Positions 23,237 to 36,007 of a stretch of DNA of 64,000 nucleotides are shown here, piece by piece (position 1 is the first letter of the stretch; every line of letters starts with the position of its first letter). A model generated the notes under the pieces. That model saw nothing but the letters and a program-made list of their open reading frames with translations. It was not told the DNA's origin and searched no databases. Source of the stretch: Plantago major (taxonomy: Eukaryota > Streptophyta > Magnoliopsida > Lamiales > Plantaginaceae). The stretch spans positions 22,204,237 to 22,268,236 of the forward strand of contig CM048844.1 of NCBI GenBank assembly GCA_026545765.1, written 5' to 3'. A program made the translations under genes and the position numbers.

Positions 23237-26200
23237 ATGGCAGCATCATCCGATGAAGAAGGGAATGAGGGAAAGGGAAGTATGTGGGTTTTGGAGCAGA
23301 AGCTCGATCAACCTATGGATGAGGAAGCTGGAAGGCTGAAAAACATGTACAGAGAAAAGGTAAAAAGGAAAAAAGTAGTCTTTCCCTTTTTCTCGTGTGT
23401 GAAGCCTGAAAATATTACTTTTGTTCTGCTTTGATTTGATGGGATCCTAAAACCCATGTCTTATTTTTTCTTGACTGAATGTTCCTCCTCTTTATCATTA
23501 CCCAATCTTTATGGATGAATTGAGTTTCTGTAATCAGCAATCCAGCATGTTGTACTTCCTTTGATATAATTAGATTGTTATGGTACGTGAGTTAATCGAT
23601 TGCTTGGTTTCTACTAGAGTAATATTGTTGCCTCCTTTACTTGTTTTTGGTTACAGAAATTTGCTCATTCTTATTATACTCATCATCATATGAATAAGCT
23701 TGGATTGCAGAAATGCTTAAACTTGTACGCTAATATGTGATTGCACTTCTCGGTATATGTCCGATTGAATTTCCTATTGGTGAAATTAGCTACTGAATCC
23801 TGCATGTTGATGTGTGTTGGGACAGTTGGTTCTTGTTGTAAACGGGTTTTAAGTTCTTACAACATGCATTGTTTAATGCAGAAGTTCTCGGCAATTTTGC
23901 TCTTAAGGCTTGCTTTCCAGAGTCTGGGAGTTGTGTATGGAGATTTGGGAACATCTCCCTTGTATGTTTTCTACAATACCTTTCCGCATGGGATAGACGA
24001 CACCGAGGACATTATCGGTGCCCTTTCGTTAATCATCTACTCCCTTACCCTAATACCTCTCCTCAAGTACGTGTTCATTGTGTGTAGAGCGAATGACAGT
24101 GGTCAGGGTAAGCTGCTTTCTTGCCATGAATCATTGTCCTGTACTATTGTGGTCACTGAAATTTAATCATGTCGTAATTGTTGATGCTCAGGGGGAACTT
24201 TTGCTCTTTATTCGTTGCTTTGTCGGCATGCTAAAGTGAAGACAATTCCGAATCAGCACCGCACCGATGAGGAGCTGACAACTTATAGTCGCACCACATT
24301 CCATGAGAATTCTTTTGCCGCTAAAACAAAGAAATGGCTTGAGGCATATGCATTCAGAAAGAATGCACTTCTCATGCTAGTTCTCATTGGGACATGCATG
24401 GTTATTGGTGATGGAATTCTCACGCCTGCTATATCTGGTAACTGGTTATTTCATCTGTCGACATTATACTTTGCTTACCACTTATATGAGTGATCACTGT
24501 GCTTGTTATGTTTCAACTTGACACACCAACAGGAGTGTAAATAAATTAGTAATTTTGGTTCCAAAAAAAAAAAAAAATTAGTAATTTGTGGTGCCCAATG
24601 CTGTGAATGATACCCATTGCATGCACTGCACCCTTGACCATTGTGCTAATGGTAACTGGTAAGAGTCTAGCTAAAGAGGGATTTGTCCATATAATTTGAA
24701 ACATTAATATATGGCATGCTTGGTTTATATTGTAGAACATAATTGAACTAAAGCAATTAAAACTCTTTGACGTATCTCAGACCTAAATTTGTTCCACACT
24801 CTGGACCTCTCATGTGATTGTGTGATACCAGAGTACAGTTCATATGACCCTTCAATAGTATTTGAAGTTCGAACTATTTAGCTTCCTCTACAGCAATTTT
24901 GAACCTTATAAGAATCACAGAGAAGTAAATAAGACAGCTCTAAGCACTGTTGCGAACAGTACTGGATATTTTTCACATTGTCTTGTTAATTTGTTCAGTT
25001 CGTACTCCCTTAAAGTTTTTCTTGTTCTAAGACTAAATCAAAGTGCCCATGTTACAGTGCTCTCAGCATCTGGAGGGATCAAGGTGGACCATCCCAAGAT
25101 GAGCAATGGTAATACTAATGTGATATCTTACAGATTATGGGTAACTGGTGGAATCATCTCTCTACTTATTGTCCGTTTTAGTAATGGCGCTGTGCGTTCT
25201 TATGCAGATGTGGTTGTACTGCTCGCTGTATTCATTTTAGTTGGTCTGTTCAGCATGCAACACTACGGGACTGATAAAGTTGGGTGGCTATTCGCTCCAA
25301 TTGTGCTGCTGTGGTTTCTCATGATTGGAGGAATTGGCATTTTCAACATATACAAATATGACAGCTCCGTTTTAAGAGCCTTCTCACCTGTGTACATATA
25401 TCGTTATTTCAAGAAAGGAGGACAAAAGAAGTGGACATCACTTGGGGGAATCATGCTCAGTATCACAGGTTGGATATCCCATTCATGCATTATGATAGAT
25501 TCCCACATGTTTGGTGTACTTGAAATTCATATGCTAGATCAATTGCTAATTGTCCCTTATAATTATTTCAGGAACTGAAGCACTTTTCGCTGATCTTGCC
25601 CATTTTCCAGTTGCTGCTATTCAGCTTGCGTTTACTGCAGTTGTGTTTCCTTGCCTTCTTCTAGCCTACTCTGGACAAGCAGCTTATCTTATGGAAAATA
25701 AAGATCACGTGGTTGATGCATTCTATCGATCAATTCCAGGTTTGCTTCAAGTCTTGTGTTAGCTACGTGAATTTGCATGACAAAACTCTTGATATTTAGT
25801 AGGTATTACTATTTGATATATACATGATTCTCCAGAAATGGGATATGCTACTGCTAAATGTAGTTGGTATTCTGCTAAGCTGTGAAGATATTCTTCGACT
25901 CAACTCATCAATTTTGGTGTCAATTGCAGAAAAAATCTACTGGCCAGTTTTTATTGTTGCAACTTTAGCTGCCATTGTTGCGAGTCAGGCAACAATATCT
26001 GCTACTTTTTCGATCATAAAGCAAGCCCTTGCCCTGGGCTGCTTTCCAAGAGTCAAAGTTGTACATACATCAAAGAAGTTCCTTGGGCAGATATACATTC
26101 CTGACATTAATTGGATCCTTATGGTTCTTTGTATTGGTGTAACTGCTGGATTCAGAAATCAAAGCCAAATCGGGAATGCCTACGGTAAGTTTTCTCTCTC

Positions 26201-27788
26201 CCCTCTTATATAAACTCTACTTACTACTGGTTAAACGAGAAGGAAAATCTTAGTTCACTTTCTGTTGGTACGAGTATTCATGGCTTATTGTCAATGAACA
26301 AACTATGTGTCTCTTGAATCCAGATTTCATTACATAAACATAAAGGTGAATTTCAGTAGAAGCCGTTTCCCCAATTTTGGAAAACATAATCCATTAAAAA
26401 AATACATGGACTACCCTTGTATCTTTCTGCTATACCCCGTCTTATTTCATTATGATTGATGGTTCGGAAGTTCACAACTTCCCATACAAATTAAATGAAC
26501 TCTTTTTTGTTCTTTCAAATTGTATGGGCTGAAGTTTCAAAACATCAATTAGAAGACAGGATAGAGTATTTAATTTCTCTATGTAGGTAGTTGTTTGATG
26601 CATTTCAGTCAACTTGTTGGGGCCTCCGGACCTTGGTGCTCGTATTATCGTAAACACAAACAATTTGTTGTTCTGTTGCATATATTTTCCAATTGAGATT
26701 CAGCAGCTTCTGCAGTCTTATTCTCATGTAAAATTGGTAATGTGTTTTAAACAGGCACTGCAGTTGTTATAGTCATGCTCGCAACTACTCTCCTCATGAC
26801 GCTCATCATGTTACTAGTATGGCACTGCCACTGGATTCTTGTACTACTATTCACCTTCTTCTCTCTGGTAGTGGAATGTACATACTTTTCTGCTGTTCTC
26901 TTTAAAGTTGATCAGGGTGGTTGGGTACCACTCGTAACTGCTGCTGCATTTCTTGTCATTATGTACGTGTGGCACTATGGTACAGTAAAACGTTACCAGT
27001 TTGAGATGCACAGCAAGGTCTCCATGGCTTGGATACTCGGGCTAGGACCTAGTCTTGGGCTGGTCCGTGTCCCAGGTGTAGGACTCGTGTACACAGAGCT
27101 AGCAAGTGGAGTACCCCACATCTTCTCACACTTTATCACTAACCTTCCGGCTATACACTCGGTGGTGGTATTCGTCTGTGTGAAGTACCTCCCAGTTTAC
27201 ACAGTTCCGGAAGAAGAGAGATTTCTGGTGAAACGAATTGGGCCCAAAAACTTCCATATGTTCCGTTGTGTTGCAAGATACGGTTACAAAGACCTTCATA
27301 AAAAGGACGAGGAGTTTGAGAAGAAGCTTTTCGAGAACCTCTTCACATTTGTGCGGCTTGAGTCAATGATGGAAGGGTGTTCCGATTCTGACGAGTACAG
27401 TTTGTACGGACAACAGACGCAACGTTCCGGAGACTTTCTGTTGAAAGATAACAACGGTCTCACGAATACTTCGACCCTTGACTACACGATTTCATCTGGG
27501 GACTCGATCGTGCCAGCTCATGCAAACAACATGACCACCTCGTCGGGACAAGATAGCAGCCATACAGAGGTGGATGAGCTTGAGTTTTTGAGTAGCTGTA
27601 GAGATGCTGGTGTGGTTCACATCATGGGAAACACTGTAGTTAGAGCAAGGAGGGAATCAAGGATCATCAAGAAGATAGCAATCGATTATATATATGCATT
27701 CCTTAGGAAGATTTGCAGGGAAAATAGTGTGATTTTCAATGTGCCCCATGAGAGCCTGTTAAATGTTGGCCAAGTTTTCTTTGTGTAA
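23237..27788 (+). CDS. KUP10: KUP/HAK/KT potassium transporter, KUP10/KUP11-like
   Basis: Eight coding exons give 787 aa: 23237-23359, 23882-24107, 24192-24437, 25058-25108, 25208-25468, 25572-25739, 25930-26184 and 26755-27788. All junctions are GT-AG and phase-consistent. The acidic cytosolic N-terminus is followed by about 12 membrane segments. The family signature [13 protein letters not shown] covers residues 57-69, and [20 protein letters not shown] follows in the next transmembrane region. [16 protein letters not shown] bridges exons 6 and 7. The long soluble C-terminus ends [20 protein letters not shown]. Family members move K+ across the plasma membrane or tonoplast, coupled to H+. 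KUP10 and KUP11 (796 and 792 aa from memory) are the nearest matches. The 99-nt intron at 25,109-25,207 is open in frame and would add 33 residues if retained. Confidence 0.92.
24543..24590. mobile_element. Hyper-truncated retroposon scar in KUP intron 3
   Basis: AAATTAGTAATTT occurs twice and flanks only TGGTTCC plus an A-run of about 15. This is the form of a target-site duplication around a nearly complete 5'-truncated poly(A) retroposition. Confidence 0.5.
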
Positions 27789-28019
27789 ATATTTGTTGAT
27801 CATCAAGTAATAAAGTGGACATATTCAAGATCATAATTGCCAGGTTCTTGGAATTGTACACGCTATTCAATTTTAGCTCGATTTGACTAATTTGCAAACC
27901 AAAGCCAGAGGCCATCTACATAAAAATTGATGTTGTCAAGAAAATTACTGGTATTATGAGTAAAAACATTTATGTTGTCAGTATTGATGTTTATATATAA
28001 AAAATACATCATGCTAATA
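27789..28019. other. KUP 3' flank
   Basis: This is AT-rich sequence after the KUP stop codon. TAATAAAG-type sequence near 27,808 could serve polyadenylation. Nothing else is recognised. Confidence 0.4.
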
Positions 28020-30900
28020 ACATTGATAAGTAAATCCGCAAGACCATCACGATCTTCAACTAAACGCTTAAAAAGTTCATGAGCGACACTATTAGAAGTA
28101 CGGAAAATATGTTTAATGCAAATACAGTGAAAAGAGGAGAATTTAGACTTGAAACATCAATAAAATGTCCACCAACAAAAAGGCAAGGATAAGCTGAGTG
28201 AAGAGCTGTCATGACTGCCAAACAGTCGCTTTCAACCACGACTTCCTGCCAACCCCGTGTCAAAGCCAACTCGATGCCATAGTACACAGCTAAAATCTCT
28301 GTGGTTTCTGGGTGCATCATATGTTTCAGTTTACGTTGTCGCCAGGCGACCACCTGACCTGGAGCGTTCCTCGCAATAACACCTACTCCTGCTGCTTCGT
28401 CGGACTTGAGTATCGAGGCATCTACATTCACCTTAATGGCTTGACCTGTTGGTGTTTGCCATTGTGCCACCGATTCAGGGGGTCTAGGAGTCTCAAAGTG
28501 CTGTTGTGCTTTCTTAAATCTGGCCAAGTAGTCCGCAGCAAAGGCCATCACTTCATGCGGTTGTTCCTGTTTGTACAATGCGATTCTTGTGATGCCAAAT
28601 GCACCAACAAACACAAATGAAGTAATCAAACTGATCCTTCGCAAGTACTTGTCGAACAAAAGAGATCCATTCCCAAACATCAGCATTATTCCCATTCATA
28701 ACATTAGCAGATAATCCAGAAAGAGCCCAAATAAGTCTCGCAAAATGGCAATTTTTAAAAATGTGCATAATCGACTCAGGACACTCCAAACGAACTTGAC
28801 ACACAGGATTGATATTCATCCGTCTCCTCTCTAAATTCTGGAGAACAGGTAAACCATTCGAAAGTAGTCGCCAGAAAAAGACCCGAAGTTTGTTTGGTAC
28901 TCTTGCTTTCCATGCAAACGACCAGTCTTTTGGTAAAGGACTGGAAGTATGTGCAACCAACAGATTACCATTCTTGTTGTGCTTAATCACCCGGGCTAGA
29001 CGATACGCCGTACTGGCCATGCGTAGTAGGAGACCAGCGGCGCACATCAGTTGCACCAGGGCAGCTTACTGGGATTTTTAGGATATCATTGACGTCGTCA
29101 TCCCCAAAAACGCACCTCAGCAGATCACATCCCAGCCTTGATCATTTGGTTTAAGGAAATTCACCACAGAAATGTCCCCTAAAGAATACAGGTCAGGAGC
29201 AAATGGTTTATGGCAAGACTCACGCGGGATCCACTCATCTACCCACACGCTAACAGTAGACCCATCTCCAATCCTCCAAATTATTCCAGCTTTCACCACA
29301 TCGATAGAATGACAAATGCTTCGCCAAGCATTTGGATTGGGGGACACATTCAAAATATCAAACTCTGAAAAGTACTAGCTTGGACTCGGGATTTTGAATT
29401 ATCCACCACACTTGCTTACTTAACATGGCTACATGATCTCAAATCTCTAAACTCCATCCCACCATCACGTTTACTTTCACAGAGAGTGTCCCACTTAGTC
29501 CCACGTTTACATTTTTTTACTACCCTCATCACCCCACCAAAAATTAGAAATATAGACTCTAACTCATAAAGGAGGTACTCAGGTAATTTAAATCAACTCA
29601 TAACGGAGGTAGGGATAGACTGAAGGACTGATTTAATCATAACCTCTTTACCAGCTTTAGACAAATGTTTCTCACCAAAACCTTGAGCCTTAGTCCACAA
29701 CCTATCTCTAAACCACCAAAAAATCTCCCTCTTAGATCTCCCATCTCCGTTGGTAACCCAAGATACTTCTCATGCTTCTCGACCACTGTAACATGTAACA
29801 CCTCCCGCACCACATCCACCCTTGCATCCACAATATTTCTACTAAAAATCACAGTCGACTTATCAAGATTAATGAGTTGACTCGAAGACATGCTATACTT
29901 ATGAAGAATAGAATTAATTTCAATAGTGGACTCTTTAGTAGCATCACAAAAAATGAGAGTATCATCAGCAAACAAGAGATGAGAAATCCTAGGAGCAGAA
30001 GAACTAACACCCACCCCCCTTATCACTCCTCTATTCTCCGCATCAACAAGCAAGGAACTAAACGCTTCAGTACAAAAAAAGGAACAAATAAAGAGATAAA
30101 GTATCTCCTTGACGTAACCCCCTCTTAGGCTGGATAGGACCAAAAGTTTCTACATTAACTTTAACAGAATAAGTAACAGAGCACACACAGAGAATAATCA
30201 ACTGGATAAAAGAATGCTAAAAACCTAGTCTATGCAACATACGCTCAAGAAAAAGCCATTCTACTCGATCGTAAGCCTTGCTCATATCCAGTTTTAAACC
30301 CATAAACATATCTTTGTCTTTTGTTTTTCTTTTAAGAAAATGATTAATTTTATAGGAAACTAAAACATTATCAGTGATTAATCTATTAGGCATAAATGGA
30401 GACTAGGTCTAGGCTATGATATGATTCATGTGAGGCTTTAGTCGATTAGTAATTGCTTTAAAGGCTATCTTAAAAATGACATTACTCAAGCTAATAGGCC
30501 GGAATTGGGTAATCAGCTCTGGTGCTTTTACTTTTGGTATAAGAATAATATGAGTATAGTTCAATTTGGGGTTAAAATAACGCTTATTTAGAAAATTCAA
30601 CACACGGTCAATAACATTCTTGCCAACTATATTGCAAATTTTTTGATAAAACAACGTAGGTATACCATCGGAACCAGTGGATTTGGTAGGAAACATATCA
30701 AAAAGTGCAGATCGTACCTCTCTGGGAGTGAACTGGCGGGAGAAAGGTTGATAACATGATTAACCTTCGGGCTCATAGTCTCGACCACCACATCTATATC
30801 CTGCGCAACTACTATACTGGAGAAAATCTCCTTGAAGTAATCCACAACGATGCCCACCCATGACCCCCAACTCAGTCTCTTTAGACATACAAAATTGGTT
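28020..30900 (-). mobile_element. 5'-truncated L1-type LINE (ORF2 remnant)
   Basis: On the minus strand the domains follow plant LINE ORF2 order from right to left. RT begins near 30,860, with STGSDGIPTLFYQKI and FRPISLSNVIFKI at about 30,680-30,480, and the catalytic HLLFADDTLIF near 29,960. EKYLGLP is near 29,750. The RT thumb and connection, with frameshifts, spans 29,660-29,120 and includes GDGSTVSVWVDEWIP. The zf-RVT is at 28,970-28,590 (WKARVPNKLRVFFWRLL, CIWHHKNR). RNase H is at 28,480-28,200 (IKVNVDAS, ESDCLAVM), with the tail (ELFKRLVEDRD) near 28,070. Stops and shifts are frequent, and the endonuclease domain is missing. Confidence 0.85.
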
Positions 30901-31216
30901 CTTATCAGTATTGTTTTTGTTATTGTCTGCTGTTTTATTTTCAGGTAAAACTATCTCATTGGTATTTAATTCTGGTCTTTCTCAACCTCACTAGATCTCA
31001 CATTGACGGGTGCGTTTTACTTTCATAAAATTTTCATGTTCAACATTCATATTTGCCTCTATATGTTTATTTATGGCTTACTTATTGTATTTAATTTTTA
31101 AACATTTCAAGCGGCCAATTTTCGTCTTACAAACTTTTGCATATTCTTATCATTCTAGGAAGTTTAACAGGTTGTTGAACATATCGACAATTGATTATGC
31201 TTACACTTGCTGGACA
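30901..31216. other. Spacer between LINE and solo LTR
   Basis: This is AT-rich sequence with no recognised gene or repeat. Confidence 0.4.
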
Positions 31217-31221
31217 TGTAC

Positions 31222-33083
31222 TGTAGCAGCCTAAAAATTCGTATTTCGAATATAGACGTTTTAGAACGAACCGAGCGTTAAGCGGAGTTCGTAAAACGTT
31301 AGTCTTTGGCCTAAAACTGTTTTCCTTAAAGTTAAGCCCAATATTCTTTTGTGAGCCCATCTTTTAGCCCTTGTCGAAACCCTAGTCTCCCAAAAACCCT
31401 AGGAATTTTCAAAAGAAAACATTTTTTTAGCCAAAGTCACTTTTTTTCGCTCGTTAAATTTATGCCAGATGCAGTCTTGTTCAAAATTCGATTCCCGGTC
31501 CGTTAACCGTCGGATCGAGCTGAGTTTTGGAAAGCTGATTCGTAACATATCAGTCTACACTTTCACCGGACGGATTGCTTTGTTGATGTTCCAGTAATTC
31601 AGAATCTGTCGTCGAACAAAGAGCTGATTTCCACTCCTTTCGTATTTGTGCTCTCAAGGCAAGTTCCCCTAGGACCTGCATCACAAATATTTATATGTAT
31701 GATGTAAATCTTGCGTGGTTAATTCTTATCTATGCTACGATATATATAAATTGATACAAGTTCGCTTAAGGTTTCATTGTCGATTATTTGGTTTGCCATC
31801 TATGCTATGATATGTTATGTTTCCAAGTTTTCCTAAGTTTCATTTACGATTCTATGATTATTAATTGTGGAGTTATGATCGTAATATTGGATATGCGTTC
31901 CAGGGTATGATTGGTTGTTTAATTTGATGTTGAGCCGTGTGACTTGGCAGTGTTACTAGTATCTTTGCGTGTATATGGTGTATCAAAATGATGTGTGTAC
32001 ATGAACTCAATTTACAGTATTGATGGTAGTTTAGTACTAAACGTGATGATTAGCTTGTTCATGTGGCCTGCTATTATATGAAAGTTCATGTCCATGATAT
32101 TTATATTACTGTTCATAACCTACAAGCTTGTTGTTGGATATGGTCATATGATTATTTGCTCTCTGTTCTTTACGAATTGATAAGTTTGTTTGTGATATGA
32201 TGTATATGTTGTATTTTATACACACTAAAATCATGCATTCATGAGTTTAGAGTTTAAGAGCATGCATTCACATTAATAAGATTTAAGTCAATAAAGATTT
32301 CAAGTCATGTCAAGAATGGGCTAGTAAGGTCTCCCTAGCAAATCTTGGCCAACCAAGTTAAACGGTCACCATCGGCTAGGCAACTAGCAAATCGTGGCTA
32401 TTTAAGTTAAGCGGTCACCATCGGCTAGGAAACTAGCAAATCGTGGCTATCCATGTTAAGCGGTCACCATCGGCTAGGGATGTATCTTACGACGCCAAGT
32501 GAGCTCACGAATCAAGATAATTTTCAAGTCATGTTTAAGAGTAAAGTTTAAGAAAACTTTTCAAGAAGTTCAAGTTCAAGTTAAGAGTATTCAAGAAGAA
32601 CAAGTTCAAGTGTTAAGTGTCAGGTCAAGTCAGGTCATAAGGTTGCATTACATTAAATAAGATTAAAAGATTTAAAAGACATGAAGATAGAACTTTAGGT
32701 CATGGCACGTGCATGGAGCTTGCTTAGTCAGTGGTCACGACTGACCCCTTTCTAAAATATCAATTTTAGGTATTTGAAGTCGAGCTATTGGAGTGGAGCG
32801 TTGCCGGAGCAGTGATCACTACCACAAGGATCTTTACTATTTTCAGTTTTAACAATTTCAAGACTATGTATTATTGCAAGAGTTTACAATTTTAGAGTTC
32901 CGCTGCATATTTTGACTAGTTCACGAATTATATTTAAGAATTTTCATGTCAAGTATAAGGACGCACAAGGCGGCGAACTATGTTTTAAATTTTCAAAAGT
33001 CAAGTTCGTCGAATTTTCAAGCTCACAAACTAGCGCGAGTCATATTTTCCTTAGTTCGTATTTATAAAATTCGGGGCGCTACA
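31222..33083. mobile_element. Solo LTR (1,862 bp) with 5-bp TSD
   Basis: The element starts TGTAGCAGCC and ends GGGGCGCTACA, so its termini form the inverted repeat TGTAGC..GCTACA. It is flanked by identical 5-bp duplications TGTAC at 31,217-31,221 and 33,084-33,088. No gag or pol coding lies inside or beside it, so it is a solo LTR left by LTR-LTR recombination. The orientation is not established. A 49-bp x 3 tandem array lies inside. Confidence 0.9.
32338..32484. repeat. 49-bp x 3 tandem array in the solo LTR
   Basis: Units start GCAAATC(T/G)TGGC at 32,338, 32,387 and 32,436. Each contains CGGTCACCATCGGCTAGG. Confidence 0.9.
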
Positions 33084-33247
33084 TGTACATAGTTAAGATT
33101 TAACATAGTAACTTCTTTAATTTATATATATACTCTTTATTTTTATTTTCTCATTGTCTAGGGGATCAACCGTTACATTTGATACATTAAAAAAAAAAAA
33201 AAAATTTACATTTGATGCAATATATATATAGAGGTACATTTGAAGTA

Positions 33248-33300
33248 CTAGAGTTGATGCACCGCGCTAAGCGCGGTGCCTATGTTTAAAAAAAAAAAAG
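33248..33300 (-). mobile_element. Helitron-like 3' terminus (minus strand)
   Basis: On the minus strand a perfect 9-bp-stem hairpin GCACCGCGC-TTA-GCGCGGTGC (plus 33,259-33,279) is followed by ATCAACT and CTAG, then T. The terminal base is at 33,248, so the element would extend to the right. No internal coding is recognised and the other end was not found; the end coordinate given is arbitrary. Confidence 0.5.
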
Positions 33301-34899
33301 CTTTATGTTTAGACCTATTTCATTGAATACTAATGTACATAAACTTATATTCAGTGGCAAAGCATTTAAGCCAATTGCTAAGCTTAGAGACCCGTAATCA
33401 AGAGTTAGCAACAATTCCAGGGACAGAGTATTTTAAAATTGTCATGATTGTAATTGTAATATTGTATTTTCAAGAGAGAAAACTTTATTTTCAGGGAAAA
33501 ACTCCAAACAATTTTAATGTGTTGGTGATGTTATTTCCAACCAAAGATCCAAAATATTCCAAAACACAAGATGAAAATTAGAATGGTAATTATTGGTAAT
33601 GGAGTATAGTGGCAATTATCACTGTGGTTCTACATTTCTTCTTCCACAAATTGGTTCTGGAAGGAAGCTCCTGTACCAAACTTAGTGGTCTTGTCTTAAC
33701 CATAATATTGCCTCATCCTTCCTTGCAACATCCTGTAAAAAAAAACTAAATGTAAGATCGATAAGTTTGAGTAGCTTCACTACTTCTCTAAAGTATAGTT
33801 GAAAAAATAAATAAGAGAATGACAATTAAGTTAACTGCACATTTAATAAGAAAATTCTACGTGACAAAGGTTATCTCTGATATGTAATTTTTTTTTTTTT
33901 TTTTTTTGTTCAACATTTCAGCTTGTACTTCACAATTTCTTCCTTTCTACTGCTCCTGTCTAAGGGACTTTTTTTTTTTTTTTTTTTTTATTTCGATCGA
34001 CTCTATTTTTTGACCTAATGAAGTAGCCATCTGCATACCTAAATCTAAGTGGGATGTTACAGCCTTAGTGTTCATTTGAACAACTGAGAAATGGAATTAA
34101 TTTATTGATCTCCCTTCTATGGAGTCTTGCAAAGATTTTTTTGCGGGGATTAAGCTTTCTTTAGATGTCTCCAGGATATATATTTTTGGTACTTTCCTTT
34201 GCATTTCATTAGTTATGGGGTATTATATTTAACACTTGTCTGCGCTGGCATTTTATGGATCAGATGAAAGATGTAAACAATTGTCGCTCTTGTTTGATTT
34301 TGTGATTTGAGGTAAGGAGAGCCTGGTTAGGTAAATAATGTTGTGTGAAGGCTTATTTAGCTATCTTCTCCATGGGATATTGCCAACCAAGATTTAATAA
34401 GCCTTTTTCTTACTCAATGTCCTCGCTTTATAATAGATCGTAACATAAAAAAATTATTATGAAATAGAGGAAAAAAGTTTTAAACTCGTATAGACAAAAT
34501 ATAATATTAATGACATACAAATAATTATATTTTTATCGAAACTCAACTAAATATGTATATTATAGGAAAGATTAATAGAATTTCACATTAAAAACAGGTA
34601 GAGCGGAACATCAAAATGTCAATCGAATTACACTAATTTTTTTTTTTTTAAAGAAAGGGTAGGGCAAGTGCCCTAACCACCTTATATGTAGCTACGCCTC
34701 TGTCATCAATCATCTTCCATTTAACACACGACATTGAACACCAATCGAAACATTCCGTTCCATTTTTGGGTTTGCATCTTTTCTCATCTCACACGCAACA
34801 GGAACATTATGCTCATCTTGTTTCCACTGATACATGCATCTAACTAAAAGAATACTATCGTAAACTGCATCATATATTAAACACATACACATCGGGGTG
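33301..34899. other. Intergenic; T-runs, no gene recognised
   Basis: Homopolymer T tracts lie at about 33,887-33,907 and 33,970-33,989. On the minus strand near 33,733 a possible 3' splice site precedes a short open stretch with a stop after about 16 codons, but no partner exons were found. Nothing else is recognised. Confidence 0.35.
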
Positions 34900-35420
34900 G
34901 CAGGGAGATGTTATAATCGACTTTCGTGAAGATGTTCTCCGCCAGATATACATTATGAATGGTCTTTGGCTAGCGAACTGGGTTTGTGCCGTTCTACACC
35001 TGGCTAGATAATCTGCTGCAAAAGCCATATATGGATTCCTTTGCGTCAAAGCTTTCTACATTTGACATGATCTTATTTATGTAATTCCAAATGCATGAGC
35101 ACAAAACCACAAAGATCTCAAATTCCTTAGCATACATTTTTCAACCCAATCTTACACGGTATCAGCTGACATTGTTTGGAAAAAAAAGATAGAGCCTGAA
35201 TAGTCCATCATAATGACCACCCTTCACAATATGCACACGGATCCATGGCCAAAATGCTGAAGAACATGAATCACATTCTTCGGGGTTCTCCACAGGAATT
35301 TTTTTTCTAGCTAGTAAACAAAGCAAAATCATGTTCTGGACATAGGACAGGAGCATTTCAACAATTACAAGATCTAGATGAAGGTACCAAGACAACCGTG
35401 TCGTAAATCTTAAACAAAGC
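34900..35420 (-). mobile_element. LINE remnant (zf-RVT to RNase H linker)
   Basis: On the minus strand near 35,020-34,985 the sequence reads MAFAADYLAR, the same block seen in the LINE at 28,540-28,520. Near 35,110-35,080 a frame reads FVVLCSCIWNYINK, matching the CWCIWHHKNR position of that LINE. The fragment is short and heavily decayed. Confidence 0.5.
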
Positions 35421-35654
35421 CTTCGACGCCGACTATGAACTCTTAGCTCAAAATAAGCTCATAAATCAGAATTAACAACCCAAATAGAAAACAAGCACAT
35501 TACATATGGCATTTCCTAATCAAAATCCTTCAGACTCTAAGGCAAAACTGAATTCCAGATCCCCAATGTACAATTGAAGCAAAACAGCATGAATAAACAA
35601 AACAATAGAAAAATGAAAGTATCAAGTGAGGAAAAAGATGGGATACCTGCATAC

Positions 35655-35940
35655 AATTCTCGGGAGGCAGTGAACACGTCGATGCTTCCATCAAGTTAGG
35701 CGAAAATGGATTTTCCATATAAAAAAGGACAATGATGGCACCCGATGCACCCACACAACCTCATCTATTCCAGCTTTATTCCCAATTAATAAACAACAAT
35801 TCTCGGGAGGCAGTGAACACGTCGATGCTTCCATCAAGTTAGGCGAAAATGGATTTTCCATATAAAAAAGGACAATGATGGCACCCGATGCACCCACACA
35901 ACCTCATCTATTCCAGCTTTATTCCCAATTAATAAACAAC
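35655..35940. repeat. Perfect 143-bp tandem duplication
   Basis: Two adjacent copies (35,655-35,797 and 35,798-35,940) appear identical base for base. Each runs from AATTCTCGGGAGGCAGTG to CCAATTAATAAACAAC. Confidence 0.95.
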
Positions 35941-36007
35941 TAACGTTCCAAAGATCCAACAAACTTCATAGTACATCGAGATCTAAGCAATTTGACAACA
36001 GAGGCAA

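Noticed and set aside
24862..25057. Reading frame extending KUP exon 4 upstream
   Set aside because: A clear TTACAG acceptor at 25,057 joins exon 3 in phase. The upstream residues do not match the transporter family.
32338..32484. Possible CRISPR-like array
   Set aside because: There are only three 49-bp units with no spacer variation, inside an LTR in plant DNA. It is an ordinary tandem repeat.
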